Part shown: piece after piece, positions 19,283 through 30,834 of the stretch
Numbering within the stretch: the first letter of the stretch is position 1
How the letters are laid out: every line of letters starts with the position of its first letter
NCBI GenBank assembly: GCA_002077045.2
Contig: KZ111140.1
Coordinates: 966,493-1,030,492 of the forward strand
Direction of reading: 5' to 3'
DNA: 64,000 nucleotides
Origin: Rachicladosporium sp. CCFEE 5018
Lineage: Eukaryota; Ascomycota; Dothideomycetes; Cladosporiales; Cladosporiaceae
The notes under the pieces: generated by a model
What the model was told of the DNA's origin: nothing
Database searches by the model: none
What the model saw: only the letters and a program-made list of their open reading frames with translations
Made by a program: the position numbers and the translations under genes

Positions 19283-19298
19283 GGCGTTGGCGCTTCCA
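19283..19298 (+). repeat. 16-bp direct repeat, copy B
   Basis: Second copy of GGCGTTGGCGCTTCCA. The flanks differ between the two copies, so the shared block is sharply bounded. Confidence 0.5.
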
Positions 19299-19854
19299 AG
19301 CGTCAGAAATTGATTGAGATCAGCGATTGGCAGCGATGACGTGTGGCGGTGCTGTCTGGAGCGCGCATATCCTGGTGGCGATCTGGCGAGGATTTCCCGT
19401 CAGTCTGGGAGCACTCATGGACGGTGCGCAGGTGGTGAACGTAAGGTGTTCGCAATCAGTCCAAAAGCGCAACAGTAATGTTCCCATTGAGAGTACAAAC
19501 GTGTAGACGTTCCATAAGGCCTTCTAGCAGCAAAGCTGAACACACAACCCGAGGTCACTGCACGCGAAAAGTTCGAGTTGGTGGAAGTCTGGTCTCATAG
19601 TGACGTAGGCGTTGCCGTCAATGCGTCGCGTTGCCGTGGGGAATTGGCAGGAGGCAAGGCCAGTCCAGCTTTCTCTTCCGCGTGCGCCAACCTTTCATCA
19701 CATCACCTCGTGCCCTCCCTCATCCTCCCCTTTACCTCAAATACCCACTTTCATCAGAGATACCCTTTTTACTGCGCTTCACTTTAGCAGCAGCGATACG
19801 ATACGCCTTAATACTCAGTAATACCCCTCAACCTCCCGCAGACCATCAGACATC

Positions 19855-22800
19855 ATGGCTTCCAAGGCGGTGAATGTGCCGGTGAACGCGGCGAACAAGG
19901 AGAAAGACATCAACGCGAAGCTGCAGCTGTATGGCATCTACTCTGGTGAGTTCTTGTCGACTGAGCAATGCTCGCGAAATGCGCGCTTTCCACGCGTAGA
20001 GGTGAAGGGCTTACTGACATGATTTCCTTACAGCATTCGCCAACGGCAAAGTCCCATCAGTAGGTTAAACCAAGTTCACGCATGTGAACTCGATCAGCAC
20101 TGACAACCGCGCAGAACAAGCAAATCGATGTGGCGATGAACACTGCGATGCACTGGCAAGGTCTCTCGCAGCCGAATAAGAAGCTGTCTGCCGATGGCCA
20201 GACCCTGGTCCACGACCTCCGCAACGTCATTGAGCAAGCAAAGCTTCTCATGCTCTCGAAGAACCAGGGTAACCTGCTCCAAGACTTCATCTGGCAAACG
20301 CAGCAGATTGGCAAGGCTGATGCGCACGGAATCGCTGCTCCCATTGATAAGGACACCGCAAAGCAGCACGGCAATGAGGCACTCGAGGGTCTTCGTACTC
20401 TCGGTACACTCTTGATCACGAATGGCCAGTTCCGCAAGCTTCGTAAGTCTCTTGTCAATGCCCATCCGCCCGAACTATACTAACAATGCAATAGTCAGCG
20501 ACGCGTCTGTCCTGCTCCGCGACATTGCTGGAGATGCCGCACAGAAGACCGCCAACAAGGTCAACCCATCAGAGGACGCACTGTCTCAACTTGACAAGCC
20601 CGCAGAGGACAATGTGTGGCACGAGGCACCCGACCTCTCGCGGGAGAACATCCGCGGACAGATCCAGTCCAAGGTGCCTATCGGCAGGAAGGACCTTGAC
20701 AAGGCTGCTGGCGATGCGGCTCAAGCAACAAACCCAGATGGTTCGAGAGACCCCACAGCTGCCGCAGACCGCGCTGCGCAAGACCAGCAACAGGGCACAT
20801 CTTCCACCAACCCTCAAGCTGGTGCCAAGGTCGCTGCACAGAACCTCAAGGACACTGCCAGCCAGAACATCCCCGAAGACCAGAAGGAGAAGGCACGTCA
20901 ATACCGCGAGCGCACCAACGCCTACTTCAAGGACAAGCTGCCTCAGGAGCGCCGCGAGCAGGTCGTGTACCGCTTGAAGAAGATGGTCGTCGAGATTCAG
21001 GGCCACCAGGACTGTAAGAAATTGTGCACCCATACCTGCAAGACACTCTGCTGACATCGTGCTAGACTCGCAAGCCATCGACACCCTCCTCAGACTCGCT
21101 GAGGAGTACTCTGGACACACCCAGAACCTTGCCCAACAAGGAACAAGTTCTGCAAAAGGTGCCCGGAACCAAGACGAAGTGCATTTGGCTGAAGCTAACC
21201 TCAAGGTGTGTTAATGTAGGCTTCATCTCAAATCAGCGAACAATGCTGACAGATCTCAAGACTCTTCTTGAGCGTTTCGCCAACTCTACCTCATTCGACG
21301 ACATCACCGATTCGATCAACCAGATCTACCGCGATGCCGACAAGGATCCAGAGCTGAAGGACTGGTTCCGCAGCATGAACAGGTACATCCGCCGCTGCCT
21401 CAAGGAGCAGGGCTACATCCTCCAGGACTCTTCCAACGAGGACTGGAACAAGTTGTACGATCACGGCCACTACCTCCTGCGCGACCGCTACAAGAACCAC
21501 ACCGACCGCATTGTCGACGAGTTCAAATACGTTGGCGACCAGTTCGACAAGGATCCGCAAAACCGCGCGTTCGGCGATGCCATGCAGAAGCTCTTCCTGG
21601 ATCTCGGCAATGATGAGAATGGCAAGTCGACCTTCAAGCCTCATTTGGTCAAGGACTTGACTGAGGTCATCCTCCCGATGATCTTCGAGAACATCCGCTA
21701 CGTGCCCATTCCCCGTATTGAGTACTCCGACCACATGATCGATGCGATTGTCGAGAACCTCGTCATCGAGGGTGACAACCTTACACCCAACGTGCTCGAG
21801 TTCGGCAGCGACAACTACTGGCGCTGGGGACGCAAGTCCATCGCGAGCAAGAACAAGAATAAGGTCATGCTGTCCGTGTCCGGCGTGCAGTGCGATCTCC
21901 GCGATGTGTCCTACTATGTCAAGAAGAAGGAGGGCTTCCCAGGCATCACCGATAAGGGTGTCATGGACGTCTTCCTTGGCGGTTCCGGCTTGAGCTTCAA
22001 GGTGGCCATGGAGACTGCAGACAAGAGCGACCGCGCTCATTTCTTCAAGATCAACAACGTCGAAGTTGACGTCAAGAACCTCCAGCTCAAGCTGAAGCAG
22101 TCTAACCACAAGCTGCTCTTCAACTTGTTCAAGCCGCTGCTTCTTAAGGTCATGAAGCCCGTCCTCCAGAAGGTCATTGAGAAGCAGATTAAGGATAACG
22201 TCCAGCAGCTCGATGCCATCATGTACAAGGCCAAGATCGAGGCCGACCGCGCGCAGCAAGAGGCTATGGAGAACCCTGACCCAGAGCACATCCAGAACAT
22301 GTACCAGCGCTACTTCAACGCGCTTCAGAAGCAATTCTTGGACAAGAAGCAGAAGGCCGAGGAGGTCGCTGGCGACAAGAAGGTGAACATGGCCGTCACC
22401 CAGCACGACTCCATCTTCAAGAACATCGCGCTGCCAGGTGGCATCTCCACCAAGGCGACCGAGTACAAGGAGCTCGCCGCCAAGGGCGACAAGTGGGAGT
22501 CGCCTGTTTTCAGCATTGGCAGTGCGAGCGAGTCCAGCAACCTTCCCAAGGTTTCCGAGCTCTCGCGCCGCACTGGCGGTACCAGCACTGGCACTCGTGG
22601 CCCAAGCAACCTCGACGGCACCAACGGCGGTATCGGCTCCGGTCTTGCTGGTGGCGCTGGCGGTGCTGGTCTCGCTGGTGCCGGACTTGCTGGTGGTTCC
22701 GGCCTCACTGGCGGCCACGGCTCCGGTCTCACCGGCGGTCAAGGCTCAGGTCTCACCGGTGGCCAAGGCTCCGGTCTCACTGGTGGCCAAGGCTCCGGTC

Positions 22801-23081
22801 TCACTGGTGGCCAAGGCTCCGGTCTTACCGGCGGTCAGCCCTCCAGCCTCCCCTCGCACAACGGCCCCACCGGCACCTCCAACAGTGGCTTCGCCAACCA
22901 GGTCGACGGTGCCTTCAGCTCCGGCAACTCGAACCTCGCCAGCGGTCTGTCCTCCAACACCGGCGCCCTTCCCTCCGGCACCACTGGTACTTCCGGTCTG
23001 ACCGGCAGCGGAACCACCGGTACCGGCGCCAGCGGCACCTTCCTCGGTCAGAACAACCCCGTCCTCCGCGGCGACGCCTAA
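19855..23081 (+). CDS. HAM1-like protein (DUF5923/DUF4449) with Gly-rich repeat tail
   Basis: There are six exons: 19855-19945, 20034-20059, 20115-20442, 20495-21013, 21066-21205 and 21261-23081, coding for 974 residues. The N-terminal half has the HAM1-like pattern (NAANKEKDINAKLQLYGIYS, GQTLVHDLRNVIEQAKLLML, RKDLDKAAGDAA). The C-terminal half carries TLLERFANSTSFDDITDSI, FENIRYVPIPRIEYSDHMID, then SVSGVQCDLRDVSYYVKKKE and LFNLFKPLLLKVMKPVLQKV. This looks like a lipid-binding-type fold of unknown function. Exon 2 is only 26 bases. The tail from about residue 790 is low-complexity Gly/Ser/Thr and includes a six-unit GSGLTGGQ repeat. Such proteins are common in filamentous fungi; a membrane or lipid role is inference. 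The reverse strand has a long open frame here that is a codon-bias shadow. Confidence 0.8.
22695..22838 (+). repeat. Coding minisatellite, six 24-bp units
   Basis: There are six head-to-tail units of 24 bases encoding GSGLTGGQ (first unit ends in H). Units 3-5 are almost identical at the DNA level, and outer units differ at third positions. The array stays in frame inside the last exon of the HAM1-like gene, so copy number can vary without breaking the protein. Confidence 0.9.
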
Positions 23082-23610
23082 GTGCTCAGTGCGCAACGGC
23101 TGTCAAGCTGACCCAGTAGCTTGACACCGCGATGTCGTTGGATTGGCTTACGGAATGATACCCCTGCAAAGCTGTTTTCGAGTGCGAAAATACGGTATGA
23201 GAAGTGTGTATTGGATGATCGTTACTGAGCATCGAGCATATGAGTGGACGGCTGCTAGTGGGTTCATCTCTTTGACGTTGCATGATACCACAGTAGCGAA
23301 GGGATTGATAGTTTTAGGGTGTGCGGACAGAAAAGTGCGAGTAGCGTAATAATTACATGGTTTCTGATTACGTTCGCTCCCTTTCACTCCACTGTCTACC
23401 TGGAGTTTCAGCTGTAGTATGGTTCTTGACGCCTACGTCCTAAACGGTTCCACAGTACACATCGCCAATGAAGAGAGACAAGCTGCAGGCTGTCACCCAA
23501 AATCACTTTCTAGAGTCCTTTCTCCTTGGACATGAGGCAGTGTTCGACAATCGCAGCAATGCTGATAGCAGCACAACCCGGTATCGTACAATGGTAGAGA
23601 CGGAGCCTTC
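23082..23610. other. Convergent spacer after the HAM1-like gene
   Basis: A 3'-to-3' spacer without recognisable genes. Confidence 0.4.
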
Positions 23611-24433
23611 TCACTTCCCCTTCCAAGCCGCATCAGCATCCGCATGCAGACTCGGCTCCTCAATCCCCTTCCTCCCCTCCACCTTCCTCCCGCGATCAAA
23701 TCCCATCCTCTCGTCCCTCTCCCGCCACACGCTCTCGTCCACCTGACTCGCCTCTGTGAAACTCGTCATCAGTCTGGGCAAGCCTAGCGGTCGAGCGTCG
23801 CGGGTGTCCCAGAGGTGGAAGACTTTCCCGTACAGGCCGATGACTTCTTCCATTTCCTTCTTTTCGGCGAGTTCCCAGGCTGCTGAAGGCATGGTGGAGG
23901 GACGGGGCATGATGAGCATGCCAGACTTGACCTGAGAGGGTGATGATGGTCAGACCAGCCCACTTCTCACCAAGGCAGCGATACAATAACGCAGTGCCGC
24001 AACGTAGCACATACGACCACCGCAGAACGAATTAAAATCCGGAAAAGACGAGACAGCCGGCTCTCGCGTCCGGTACATCATCCAACGCATTCACGTGCAC
24101 CTACCTCGAAAACATGGCTATGTCACAGCTTCCTCTCCTCAGCCTCCAGGCCCTCGTACAGCTCTCGCGTGATCATGTACTCGATCCCTATGAGTCGAGC
24201 GTTCGATGCTGCAGAGTCGTAGAGCAGGCATTGTCGGACGGAGTTTGAGAGGTGCGCGCAGTAATGGTCCGTTTCTACTGCATGGCCGGGCGAGTCGGCG
24301 AAGGTGTGGAAGGCGTTTAGGTGGGCGCAGATGTTCTTCAGAGGGGCTAAGGCTGGGTTAGGCCAGCGGCCGTGGTCAAGACGGTGTTTTTGAGGTTTGT
24401 CTCTGGACCTGGAACAGTTGGATTATCCGGCAT
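23611..24433 (-). pseudogene. Oil-body-associated protein (OBAP/DUF1264), disrupted
   Basis: The minus strand encodes a clear DUF1264 protein: NICAHLNAFHTFADSP, ETDHYCAHLSNSVRQCLLYD, NARLIGIEYMITRELYE, HSHVFE, then after a 173-base intron (24104-23932) VKSGMLIMPRPSTMPSAAWE and LYGKVFHLWDT. Two lesions break it. The N-terminal part (NTVLTTAAGLTQP) and the core are in different frames, with the shift at about 24345-24358. The codon before HSHVFE, tryptophan in the family, is TGA at 24122-24124. The start is taken at 24433 (MPDNPTVPG); an upstream ATG in the same frame exists. Plant OBAPs coat lipid droplets; fungal members are poorly characterised. An assembly error cannot be excluded, but two independent lesions favour a pseudogene. 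Confidence 0.7.
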
Positions 24434-25054
24434 TGTGGCGGCGTACTTGGTTGATTTTGAGAAGGCTGAGATTGAGCTGGAGGCAGGGCTGGAATTTGAA
24501 CCGAAGGGGACGCCGAAGGACAGGGGAAGAGACAATTGAAGAATAGCACCTTACTTTGCCATGTTCAGGATGATGGAATTCGTGGAGCTCGTTGGCCAGC
24601 TCCGTGTTTGACGTCACGCAATATCACTGTAATGGGGCTCTCCATGGTCCACTAGATACAGGATTCAGAGTCAGATCATATTATAAGACCTCGAGCATCG
24701 GCGCCCCATGTATTGCGTGCCGGTCTCGAAGGTTTCAATTCCCCAGAAAGTCGGTTGCTCAAGGAATGTCGCTGGGGTTCGCGTGCGTGGAAGAAGTCTA
24801 AAGACGCGTGGGATGGAAGGCGCCGCTGAGCCGCTTGGGGCGCACTAGCCTCTTTCACGCATCTGTTTGCAGCCCTCGACTTCCTCATCATGCATCAGGC
24901 ATCTCGAGGTATTTTTCTTGCATCAACCTTTGGACTTTTGGCATTTCATTCGTGATAAGCATTCTCAGCGTTCCTATCATCTTTCGTTCTCCCATCAGTC
25001 TCATTTCATTACTACGGTCGTCATATCACTGCAGGCATCGCTATTGCGGCCAGC
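24434..25054. promoter_or_regulatory. Bidirectional spacer between OBAP remnant and DOT1
   Basis: Region between divergent starts. The 200 bases before 25055 are pyrimidine-rich and end in a TGCAG, so a 5' leader intron of DOT1 is possible. No other gene seen. Confidence 0.4.
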
Positions 25055-26665
25055 ATGAATCCATCGTTAAAGAGCAAAACCCCAACGCAGGGAGGTACTG
25101 GACGACCCAGACCGACAGAATCGAGTACGAAACCTCAGCCTACGAGGCAACCACTTGGCATCACCGGGCGACCCACAGTACCGTCGAGACCCTCGGGCCT
25201 CATTGCGCGGCCTCCCTCGAATCGGTTTCAGCTCTCGACCACTACTGTCTCGAGGCAGCCGGCCTTGACCTCGAGACCGTCAAAGATGGCCATAGCCTCG
25301 AGAAAGCCGGTGCCTGCGGCTAGCAGAGATCGACTGGCTCCTGGTTCGCGCGGAATCAAGCGAAAGAGTGAGACGCCACAGCCAGCGTTCAGCGACGATG
25401 ATGGAAGCAGCAGCGCAAGCGATAGTGACAGTGACTCGGATGCATCGACGAGAAAGCGCGCCAAGAGCAGCATCAGTTCCGTTGACACACACGTCGCGTC
25501 GCGACGGAACTTGGTCGCAAATGGTACTGCAGAGACAGCCAAGCTCATACATAGCAGGACCTTGACCGCTAGCAAATTGCTGTACAAGCCTGCCATGATT
25601 GCGGAGGATAGTGTGGCTGCAAAGGTTGGACTGCAATACCCAAGTGCATGTGGGAAAGAGTATTTTGAGCTCAAGGTCCTGAAGCGACAGTCTGACGATG
25701 AGTACAAGCCGATGGACGACATCGAGGAGACGATCAGGATCATTTGTCATCACTATCTACCAGAACGAGTGAAGCGAACGATCAAGCCGGGTCGTCATGA
25801 GATTGTCACGGGCCCGTACGAGACCGTCTACTCCAAGCGTCTCCTTCGGGCAAAGAACGAAGGAGATGTCGAGAAGTACATTGATATCATCGAGGACTTC
25901 AACAAAATGCTGAAAGCGTTAGTCGAAGACGGATCAATACAGCGCGAGCTCCATGGTCGGGCTACACTACCACTTGACTGGTTCGAACGGATCCACAACC
26001 AGATCTACTCGAGAACAGTCTCCCTCCACGTAGAGTCGCTCAAGCAATACGAGACTGGCACAGATGATGTCTACGGCGAATTGCTTCCGTCTTTAGTGAA
26101 CAAGATCATCAACGTCACCCAACTCTCGCACGATCAGATCTTCGTGGACCTCGGCTCAGGTGTTGGCAACATAGTCCTGCAGACAGCTCTGCAAGTCGGC
26201 TGCGAAAGCTGGGGAATCGAGCAGATGTCAAATCCTTGCAAAGCCGCCGAGCTGCAAAAAGCCGAATTCGCCGCCCGGACAAAGCTCTGGGGCCTGTCCA
26301 CCGGGAAAGTCAACCTCATTAACGGCAGCTTCTTCGACTGTCCCGAGATTGACGAAGTGCTCAAGCGAGCGGATGTCGTACTTGTCAACAACCAAGTGTT
26401 TTCGGCAGCGACCAACGACAATCTGCTGGCAAAGTTCCTTGATCTAAAGGAAGGCGCCAAGGTCGTTAGCCTGAAGCCTTTCGTGCCGAGAGATCATCGC
26501 ATCACAAAGACGAATATGAACTCGATGTACGGCATGTTCAGGACTGAGGTGCACGAGTACTTCGATAACAGCGTCAGCTGGGTTGCATATGGTGGCGAGT
26601 ACCATGTCGCGATCAAGGACTCGAGCTTGTTGAGGAAGTTCGGGCAGGAGAACGGGATGGGGTAG
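25055..26665 (+). CDS. DOT1: Histone H3 lysine-79 methyltransferase Dot1
   Basis: This is a single exon of 536 residues. The first 170 residues are disordered, Ser/Arg/Pro-rich and basic, as expected for the nucleosome/DNA-binding N-terminus. The catalytic domain follows, with GELLPSLVNKIINVTQLSHD, the AdoMet-binding FVDLGSGVGNIVLQTAL at about residues 363-378, WGIEQMSNPCKAAE, and ADVVLVNNQVFSAATND at about 438-454 (the Dot1 NN-x-x-F motif). It ends with SLKPFVPRDHRITKTNMN. Dot1 methylates H3K79 in the nucleosome core and influences silencing and checkpoint signalling. The length is typical of ascomycetes. No SET domain is present, as expected. Confidence 0.92.
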   Translation: MNPSLKSKTPTQGGTGRPRPTESSTKPQPTRQPLGITGRPTVPSRPSGLIARPPSNRFQLSTTTVSRQPALTSRPSKMAIASRKPVPAASRDRLAPGSRGIKRKSETPQPAFSDDDGSSSASDSDSDSDASTRKRAKSSISSVDTHVASRRNLVANGTAETAKLIHSRTLTASKLLYKPAMIAEDSVAAKVGLQYPSACGKEYFELKVLKRQSDDEYKPMDDIEETIRIICHHYLPERVKRTIKPGRHEIVTGPYETVYSKRLLRAKNEGDVEKYIDIIEDFNKMLKALVEDGSIQRELHGRATLPLDWFERIHNQIYSRTVSLHVESLKQYETGTDDVYGELLPSLVNKIINVTQLSHDQIFVDLGSGVGNIVLQTALQVGCESWGIEQMSNPCKAAELQKAEFAARTKLWGLSTGKVNLINGSFFDCPEIDEVLKRADVVLVNNQVFSAATNDNLLAKFLDLKEGAKVVSLKPFVPRDHRITKTNMNSMYGMFRTEVHEYFDNSVSWVAYGGEYHVAIKDSSLLRKFGQENGMG

Positions 26666-27751
26666 AACGCCAGTCCCTGGCGGAGGCTTGGGAAGAAAGT
26701 ACTGCCGGAGTGATATCAGAACATGAAGAGAGTCCAGTCGTTGTGGGCAAATCGTTGGCTACACGACTTACATGAATTAGCGACAGCTTTGATGAATCAA
26801 CGGCATTGTAAGAGTGGCGGAAGGGAACAAATGCTTTGTACTACCGGAACGTTGATCATTCCTGATTTGAGGGCACCACATCAACACTTTTTGGTGAGCG
26901 CTTTTCCCGTGATCGAAATTTTCTGACGCTTCTCCTCAAGTCTGAAGACCTGGAAACGCTTATGCGTCTATCAGAGTACTCCCGCCACAGCGAGTCAAGC
27001 TTTCGCACCCTGTGAGACAGAGCTATGAGATATCGTTATATTTGTCGAATTGAGACTCTCACTAGCAAAGCAGTGGACCGCATCGGTGCTATGGCCAAGC
27101 TCGCGAGAGCAGTACCCGTGGTCCAGATACATCGAGAGACACAGGCGGCAGTGTTCGCGGAGGCTCAATCTTCCAGGTCAAAGTGTCTGGAGACTTGCTA
27201 TCTGTTCAGCAACGTCCAGAGCAGCGAGCGAATGCTGCCTCGTCGAGCCTTACCGACGAATGTTACACAATGCTCCGCGTACGGCAAGTAACTGCCTAGC
27301 CATATGGGTTTGACTGGAGTGTTCGTTTTGAGATGAACCCAGTGAGTTTGCTCGCCCAATGCAGAAGCCACAGTTGGTTTGAGCTAGCGTTGGCGAGGGA
27401 GTGTGCAGAGCTTCCAAGTCAGGCACTACCAGAGACTCCATACAGGTATAGTACGATCTCCGTTTGTTGCTTTCGCATGTGAGCAAAGGTAGCAGCAAAT
27501 CGCCGGGGGACACATGCAACGGGTCAGGGCAAAGTGACACAGTCTGATTACCCACTCCGCTAGTAACGCCTACCGCCTAACGCCGAGAATTTGAGTCTAG
27601 GCCCGAAACGGATAATCCAGCGAGCGGCTGTCGAGAGGGCGATACAAGAACACCGGTGCTGCGCCAGTGTCAGAGTCACAAAGCACACAACTCGACAATC
27701 CGACTTTCAGACTCACCATCAATCATTTCATAACGGCGCAACCATACCAAC
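26666..27751. other. Gene-free stretch between DOT1 and the SDR gene
   Basis: About 1.09 kb. Short open frames on both strands have no family resemblance and poor coding character. The last 150 bases are probably the SDR promoter. No repeat or RNA gene seen. Confidence 0.45.
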
Positions 27752-28601
27752 ATGGCTTCCCCACGAGTCGTGCTTATCACTGGAGCCAACTCAGGCATCG
27801 GATACGAGACTGCCAAAGCCTTCCTCCAATCTACCAAGCCATACCATGTCCTCTTTGGCAGTCGATCGATCGACAAGGGCAATGCGGCCCTGAAGGCCTT
27901 GCAGGATGAATGTCCACAGGCGTCCAACAAGGCCGAGCTCTTGCTTGTGGATGTGACGAGTGACGACTCGATCGATCAAGCGTTCAAGCAGATCAAGAAA
28001 TCGCCTGGTCGCTTGGATGTGCTGATCAACAACGCTGGTGCGCTCCAACTACTCGATTCTCCATTCTACAATGCTGACACTCAAAGCAGGCGCCAACTTC
28101 GACATCCCCCATCTCCGCGGAGAATGCAATCTCCGCGAATCATTCACAAAAGCCTACGACGCCAACGTAGCTGGCGCCCACATCCTGACGTACACTCTCG
28201 CACCTCTTCTCCTCGCCTCCGATGACCCACGCCTGATCTTCGTCTCCGGCCTCTCAGCCATCAATCAAGCCTCCCGTGCCTACTTCCCAACGCCACCTCA
28301 ACCAGCAGGCTGGCCAAAGCCAACACCAGAATTCGAAGTCATCGGCTACCGCGCGAGCAAAGTCGCCTTGAACATGCTGATGCTGGACTGGGCGCACAAG
28401 CTCAAAGCCGACGGGGTAAAAGTCTGGGCTGTGCTACCGGGTATGCTGGCGACTAATCTCGGTGGCATGCCGGAGATGGCGCAAGCGATGGGAGCGGGGC
28501 ATCCGAGCGCGGGAGGGAACGTGATGTTGAGAGTCGTTGAAGGGGAGATGGATCACTTGAACGGGAAGTTGATCGATAAGAATGGGGAGGCGGAGTTGTA
28601 G
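27752..28601 (+). CDS. Short-chain dehydrogenase/reductase
   Basis: There are two exons, 27752-28037 and 28090-28601, with a 52-base intron (GTGCGC..CAG), coding for 265 residues. Classical SDR features are the cofactor motif TGANSGIG near residue 10, LLLVDVTSDDS, LDVLINNAG at the exon junction, the catalytic serine in LIFVSGLS and the YxxxK motif in GYRASK. The cofactor is probably NADP(H), because FGSRS follows strand 2. The substrate cannot be predicted. The C-terminal SAGGNVMLRVVEGE is common in fungal SDRs annotated as carbonyl reductase-like. Confidence 0.85.
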
Positions 28602-29059
28602 TGGAGTTCAGTCTCGTAATCAAAGCATGTACAGCACTTTCAGCTCCAATCCTGACACCGAGTTTACGTGCTTGACCTAGTGCTAATACACCAGAGGGAC
28701 GCATTCGAGGATACAGATCGAAGTATTCGAGGCTTGAGGATACTAATTTTGTCTTGAGTGAAGAAGTGCGTTGCAGTGTTGTTATGCGCGGGAGGTAGAT
28801 ATTCGCATGATGCTTTCGAGAGCCATGGGATAAGCGAATTGTTTCCACTCAACTGTGATACATATGATGACCTCACTATGGCGGACAGTCAGATAAATGC
28901 ATAAGACGTGTCAGACATGTTGTGAGAAGAATGGAGGGATTGATAATGTAAATTGAATACTGGCTAGCAGTGTGTTACAGAAACTTCTTCGCTCCCATCT
29001 ACTTTTCCCCAACACCTCTGATCATGATGCATCCTTTGCTTGACTTCCAACTCCCATAT
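28602..29059. other. Convergent spacer between SDR and cellobiohydrolase
   Basis: A 3'-to-3' spacer, AT-richer than its neighbours, without genes. Confidence 0.4.
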
Positions 29060-30834
29060 CTACAAGCACTGCGAGTAGTAGTCGTTGGAGACCTTGCAGG
29101 TGCTGCCAGACGCACAGCAGGAGGCACCAGCCCAGCCCTTGCCACCGCACTGGCCGTACTTCGCAGCGCAGTTAGCGGACGAGGTCGTGGTCGTAGCGGC
29201 TTTGGTGGTCGTAGTGGTAGGCTTCACAGTAGTCGTGGTTGTCACTGGCTTTGTTGTGGTCACGCCGGCGGTGGTGGTAGAGACCTTAGTGCTGCTGGAT
29301 GATGAGGCAGGCTTGGTGCTTGACGATGCGGGCTTGGAGCTGGAGCTGGAGCCGCCGTTGCCACCCTGGGCTGGGGTGCCGGAGTAGGTGGAGCCGATGG
29401 GACCGACCTTGATGTTGCTGTAGATAACGGTCGCACCAGGGGTGTTCTTCTCAACGTCCGCTGGCTTGCCGCTGGAGGCGGAGCATGTGCCACGAGTGAC
29501 ACCTGGGGCGGTCGGGTCGGCAGTGGCGGGGAATGGGGCATCGAGCCACAGCATGCTCACAGCGTAGTCGTCCCAGATGGAGAGAACGAGAACCATACCC
29601 TTCCTGCAAAATTGTTAGCACTATACAATTATCATGGACAGGGAGATTGAACGAACTTGAAGGCATTGCCCATCGCGGCGAGACCACCCTTGGCCTTGAA
29701 GTCGTTCCCGTCGCCGAAAGCAGTCTTCTGAGCAGCGCAGAAGTCATCAGTAATGGAGTTGCCGGTGACACCAGCGATGTTGGACTGGGAGTTCTGGTAA
29801 ACAATGCCGTTCTGCACGTAGATGCGCTTGATCTCGGTGAGAGTGCCGCTGCTGGTGCCGTCGTTGGTGATGAACTGGGTGACAACAGTCATCTTCTTGT
29901 TGCTGTCGAGGGTCTTGCCCGGGCCGTAGAAGGATGTGTTGCCCATGCGGTAGCTGTTGAAGTCACATCCGCTCTTGTCGCAGAAGCCGGATGAGCGGTC
30001 GGTCACACCACACTCAGCATCGGAAGTGCAAGCCTCGTAGTCGACTGGGCTGCAAGGGTGAGAGTGTAGGCAGTGGAAACGGAGTTGGCCTCCCAGATGT
30101 CCATCTCGGAGCAGCAGGCACCGTTGCTACCAGTTCCAGAGTTGGAGGTTGTGCCGGTCCAGCCAGCGCTGTTGGCCACACCATCGATGAACTTGATGTC
30201 TTGCGGGCATTGCGAGTCGCAGTAACCTGTTCCGTACTTGGCACCAGCCTTGTTGGTGGGGAACTTGGACTGTCCACCATCGGCGTCCATGGACACGAAG
30301 TAGAGAGCACCGTTCTAGTCATTCGTTAGCTCATACTCTCGAACACCTGTAGCGCATCAGACTCACCAAACCGCAAGGCAATGCGGAAGTGTCGACATCG
30401 ACAGTGAATTCCTGACCGAGCAGGTTGAACATCTCGTACTTGGAGTCCGAGGTGTCCATAAGGTAGACACGAGAGCCGACGTTTGAGCCGGTAACGAGCT
30501 TCATGCTCAGCGAGTTGCCGCTGGCGGTGATACCGTACGTGCCAGTGTAGTCACCACCGTCAAGAGCGCAATTGGCAGCGCAAGTCGTTGGGTCGGGGCA
30601 AAGTGTGGTGCTCCACTTGTTGCCATCGTAGCAGTTGGTGGAACCGCTGGTCGAGTGCAGCCAGCGCCAGTTGGCATCAAGCACAACGGTGTGCTGCTCA
30701 GTGGTGCAGGAACCGCCAGCAGTGCATCGCGAGATGCTCATCTTGGGGTGGGTCTCCGTGGTCAAAGTGCCGGGTTGCTGGGCGTAGACACCGGCGCTCA
30801 GCGCCAGTGCTGCCAAAGCGAAAGAAGCAGACAT
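29060..30834 (-). CDS. GH7 cellobiohydrolase with C-terminal CBM1, apparent one-base deletion
   Basis: There are three exons (30834-30367, 30314-29657, 29603-29060) with introns of 52 and 53 bases. Signal peptide (ALALSAGVYA) at residues 1-19. The GH7 core has VVLDANWRWLHSTSG, GALYFVSMDADGG and the catalytic ExDxxE motif in SEMDIWEANS. A Ser/Thr/Pro linker and a 36-residue CBM1 (YGQCGGKGWAG, then SNDYYSQCL) follow. The enzyme releases cellobiose from the reducing ends of cellulose. Exon 2 is broken: after TAYTL the reading frame changes near 30060-30064, where one base is missing before the expected HPCS. Without it, translation stops about 18 codons later. This is either a real deletion that kills the gene or a base-call error. 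The intron 2 donor is GTTCGT. Confidence 0.85.

Larger units (their letters stand above)
18501..19854. other. Long gene-free stretch
   Basis: About 1.35 kb without a recognisable gene on either strand. It holds a 16-bp exact direct repeat (18945-18960 and 19283-19298). The last 150 bases before 19855 are pyrimidine-rich and look like a promoter/5' leader of the HAM1-like gene. No tRNA-like B box was found. Confidence 0.45.

Noticed and set aside
21291..22742. 483-codon open frame antisense to the HAM1-like gene
   Set aside because: It mirrors the codon bias of the plus-strand exon, has low-complexity leucine/valine content and no family match.
26666..27751. Small genes in the 1.1-kb spacer after DOT1
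   Set aside because: Open frames are under 105 codons with no conserved motifs, signal peptide or splice support.
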